Positions 59,414-61,021 of a stretch of DNA of 61,021 nt are shown here, piece after piece. The position numbers were made by a program, and so were the translations under genes. Position 1 is the stretch's first letter. Every line of letters begins with the position of its first letter. The stretch spans positions 1 to 61,021 of the forward strand of contig JAEWRL010000255.1 in assembly GCA_023398955.1 (NCBI GenBank). Reading direction: 5' to 3'. A model generated the notes under the pieces. It worked only from the letters and a program-made list of their open reading frames with translations, had not been told where the DNA came from and did no database searches. The stretch comes from Pseudomonadota bacterium. GTDB taxonomy: Bacteria; Myxococcota_A; Polyangia; Polyangiales; Polyangiaceae.

Positions 59414-60448
59414 ATGTTAACTGTCCTGAACGTCGCGTATCCGCTTGCTCCCGTGGGTCCGGACGCCGTCGGGGGAGCCGAGCAGGTGCTCTCCGCAGTG
59501 GAGAAGGCAGTGGCGGAGGCGGGTCACCGCTCGCTCGTGCTCGCCTGCGAGGGCTCGAGTACCAGTGGGCGCTTGTTCGCCTTTCCCCGACCGGATGGGA
59601 TGCTGACTCCTCTCCGGCGCCGGCTCATTGGAATGCGTTATCGCGCCGCGATGGCCCGCATCATCGCCGCGGAAGGGGTCGATGTGGTCCATACCCACGG
59701 CGGTGATTTTTACGACTATTTGCCGGAGTCCCAGGTGCCGGTGCTCGCCACGTTGCACCTGCCCAGCGGTTCGTACCCGCCTGGTGTGTTCACTCAGCCC
59801 AAGGACTGCATCTACTTGAACTGCGTTTCCAGGTTGCAGCGTGGTGATTGTCCGGACGCCGTCGGCAACATGCTGGATGAAGTGCCAAACGGGGTTGATC
59901 TTACGCGGTTTCGTCCTGGTGTTCGCGGTGCCTGCGCGCTCGTGCTGGGGCGCATCTGCGAGGAGAAGGGCGTTCATCTGGCACTGGATGCGGCACGACA
60001 GGCAAACGTGCCCCTGAGGGTAGCGGGACAGGTCTTCCCCTATCCAGAACACCTTCAATACTTCCGTAGGGAGGTCCTGCCGCGTCTCGATGCCGAGCGC
60101 AGGTTCTTGGGTCCCGTAGGCATGGCGGAGAAGCCCGAGCTCATCGCGGCGTCTCGGTGCGTCGTCGTCCCGAGCACGGTGCCCGAGACGAGCTCACTCG
60201 TCGCACTGGAGGCGCTTGCCTGTGGCACACCAGTCGTGGCGTTTCGAGGCGGAGCATTGCCTGACCTCATCGAGAACGGCCGCACCGGGTTCCTTGTCGA
60301 CAGTGTCGAAGAGATGGCCGTCGCCATCGAGCGCGCGAGCGAGTTGCGCGGAGACGCATGCCGGGCCGCCGCGGAGCGCTTCCCCTTGGAGGAGATGTGC
60401 GGACGCTATCTGCGGCTCTACCAGCGCATTACTCGGCTGCCGAGCTGA
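59414..60448 (+). CDS. glycosyltransferase family 4 protein
   Basis: A 344-residue GT4/GT-B retaining glycosyltransferase. The N-terminal domain starts MLTVLNVAYPLAPVG and contains the PVGPDAVGGAEQVLSAVEKA sugar-nucleotide/acceptor loop and VDVVHTHGGDFYDYLPES. The C-terminal donor domain has LVLGRICEEKGVHLALDAAR, VVVPSTVPETSSLVALEALA and CGTPVVAFRGGALPDLIENG, the E-x7-E motif region of GT4. Length is near the family norm of about 350-380. It is on the plus strand, facing the other way from the large GT2 genes, but is probably in the same surface-glycan island. Confidence 0.94.
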   Translation: MLTVLNVAYPLAPVGPDAVGGAEQVLSAVEKAVAEAGHRSLVLACEGSSTSGRLFAFPRPDGMLTPLRRRLIGMRYRAAMARIIAAEGVDVVHTHGGDFYDYLPESQVPVLATLHLPSGSYPPGVFTQPKDCIYLNCVSRLQRGDCPDAVGNMLDEVPNGVDLTRFRPGVRGACALVLGRICEEKGVHLALDAARQANVPLRVAGQVFPYPEHLQYFRREVLPRLDAERRFLGPVGMAEKPELIAASRCVVVPSTVPETSSLVALEALACGTPVVAFRGGALPDLIENGRTGFLVDSVEEMAVAIERASELRGDACRAAAERFPLEEMCGRYLRLYQRITRLPS

Positions 60449-60784
60449 CCACCCTCCGCGAGGTCATGGCGCTCGACGATGAGTGGAATGCCCCCTTGTG
60501 GATGCGGTGCCCCTGGCGACCGTCATCCAGCAGCCGGCACGGCTTCTTGTGTGGGGGCGGTGCCTCCTCCGCGGTCGAGCAGCCGACGCTGCCAGTCGGG
60601 CGGCGGGTGTCCGATGGCGCTTCCAGATCATTTCGTACAGCTGGCCGGGTGCCCGCTCGTCAATGAAGGTTGCCTTCGCTGAACGCTTATCGCTTGACCA
60701 GCGCCGAGGTAGCGACCTAAACCTGCCGCCCCTGGAGCCCCGTGGGTATGACGAGTGGAAGCCATCGGGGCGGCTTAGTCGCTG
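60449..60784. other. 336-bp region after GT4; possible frameshifted remnant
   Basis: A reading frame at 60483-60785 looks mildly protein-like (PLVDAVPLATVIQQPARLLV, LPPLEPRGYDEWKPSG) and would join to an ATG at 60465 (MALDDEWNAPL) if one C were removed from the CCCCC at 60489-60493. I recognise no family. It may be a decayed gene or noise. Confidence 0.2.
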
Positions 60785-60859
60785 AGCGGCCCAATCTTCG
60801 CCAAGTTTGGTAGGATCCTTTCCCAACGTTCTCATGGCTGTCCGCAATCGGCCGTCAGC
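60785..60859 (+). repeat. dispersed intergenic repeat, copy B
   Basis: This segment aligns gap-free with copy A at 33997-34071 (64 of 75 identical by hand count) and with copy C at 29227-29301 at lower identity. Similarity to A continues downstream (GGTTTCAGAGCCGATGGCAG region). All three copies are in the same orientation. Confidence 0.75.
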
Positions 60860-60895
60860 GAGAAGCGTTCCGGTTTCAGAGCCGATGGCAGATGC

Positions 60896-61021
60896 CTGGT
60901 GCGCCAGGCAAGCCTGGAAGGAGGAAGATGACGTAGCAACATCGAAAACCTAGAAGTGACCCCACAGGTGAGAGTCCTGTCCGGGAAGGCTGACCCCCCA
61001 CCCGGAACCGAGTGTTGCGCT
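60896..61021 (+). ncRNA. possible 5' part of a group II intron or other structured RNA (truncated by window end)
   Basis: The sequence shows two adjacent hairpins: ACAGG/CCTGT around TGAGAGT at about 60965-60981, and CCGGG/CCCGG a few bases later. The string GGTGAGAGTCCTGTCCGGG, and an AAGGCTGA plus CCGGAACCGAGTG pattern after it, resemble domain I of bacterial group II introns as I remember them. No reverse-transcriptase frame is visible because the window ends. The call is tentative. Confidence 0.22.

Overview
The window is high-GC DNA with GTG starts, many predicted lipoproteins (lipobox ending in Cys), cysteine-repeat surface proteins, stand-alone receiver domains and secreted polysaccharide-degrading enzymes. 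This mix suggests a myxobacterium or another Myxococcota-like predatory or saprophytic Gram-negative. The taxonomic call is inference from gene style; there is no rRNA or tRNA gene in the window.

Layout. (1) 1-18.7 kb is an envelope and plant-polysaccharide region. It holds a tiny lipoprotein, a GH3 beta-glycosidase, carbohydrate-binding-like lipoproteins, a LysR regulator, two cysteine-repeat lipoproteins, a ClpP paralogue whose catalytic Asp position is Asn, a frameshifted CPA2 cation/proton antiporter, a tandem pair of outer-membrane beta-barrel proteins ending in Met-Trp-Trp, and a lipoprotein GH10 xylanase. (2) 19.3-27.5 kb is a tightly packed minus-strand operon: OprO/OprP-like porin, CotH-kinase/beta-helix membrane protein, small membrane protein, VTC polyphosphate polymerase, DUF4956 membrane protein, lamin-tail-domain lipoprotein and a type I phosphodiesterase. 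Four junctions overlap by 4-8 bases. The theme is polyphosphate or phosphate chemistry at the envelope. (3) 28-31.6 kb has a YceI protein and two signalling proteins. (4) 31.7-35.8 kb is a sulfur amino-acid cluster (metY, cysK, metA, XRE-cupin regulator) behind a promoter with a perfect palindromic operator-like site. (5) 35.8-39.8 kb has a NarL-type regulator, a DapA-family lyase and a GH5 mannanase-like lipoprotein. (6) 39.8-40.6 kb is an internally deleted IS1380-type element with recognisable terminal inverted repeats.

(7) 40.7-60.4 kb is a cell-surface glycan cluster. It has an asparagine-synthetase-like protein, a ColD-type DegT-fold dehydratase (His replaces the PLP lysine), a GDP-fucose-synthase-type reductase, a GDP-mannose 4,6-dehydratase fused to a GT10 fucosyltransferase-type domain, two giant FkbM/coiled-coil/GT2 proteins (one with an extra GT4-like domain), a further GT2, a vWA lipoprotein and a GT4. 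Together these could make a GDP-6-deoxy or 3,6-dideoxy sugar (fucose or colitose type) and add it to a surface polymer or glycoprotein.

A roughly 75-bp dispersed repeat occurs three times in intergenic DNA (29.2, 34.0 and 60.8 kb), always in the same orientation. The last copy is followed at the window edge by structured sequence that may be the start of a group II intron or another RNA element. The best candidates for under-described biology are the CotH/VTC/porin operon, the dehydratase-GT10 fusion with its ColD partner, and the giant FkbM-GT2 proteins.
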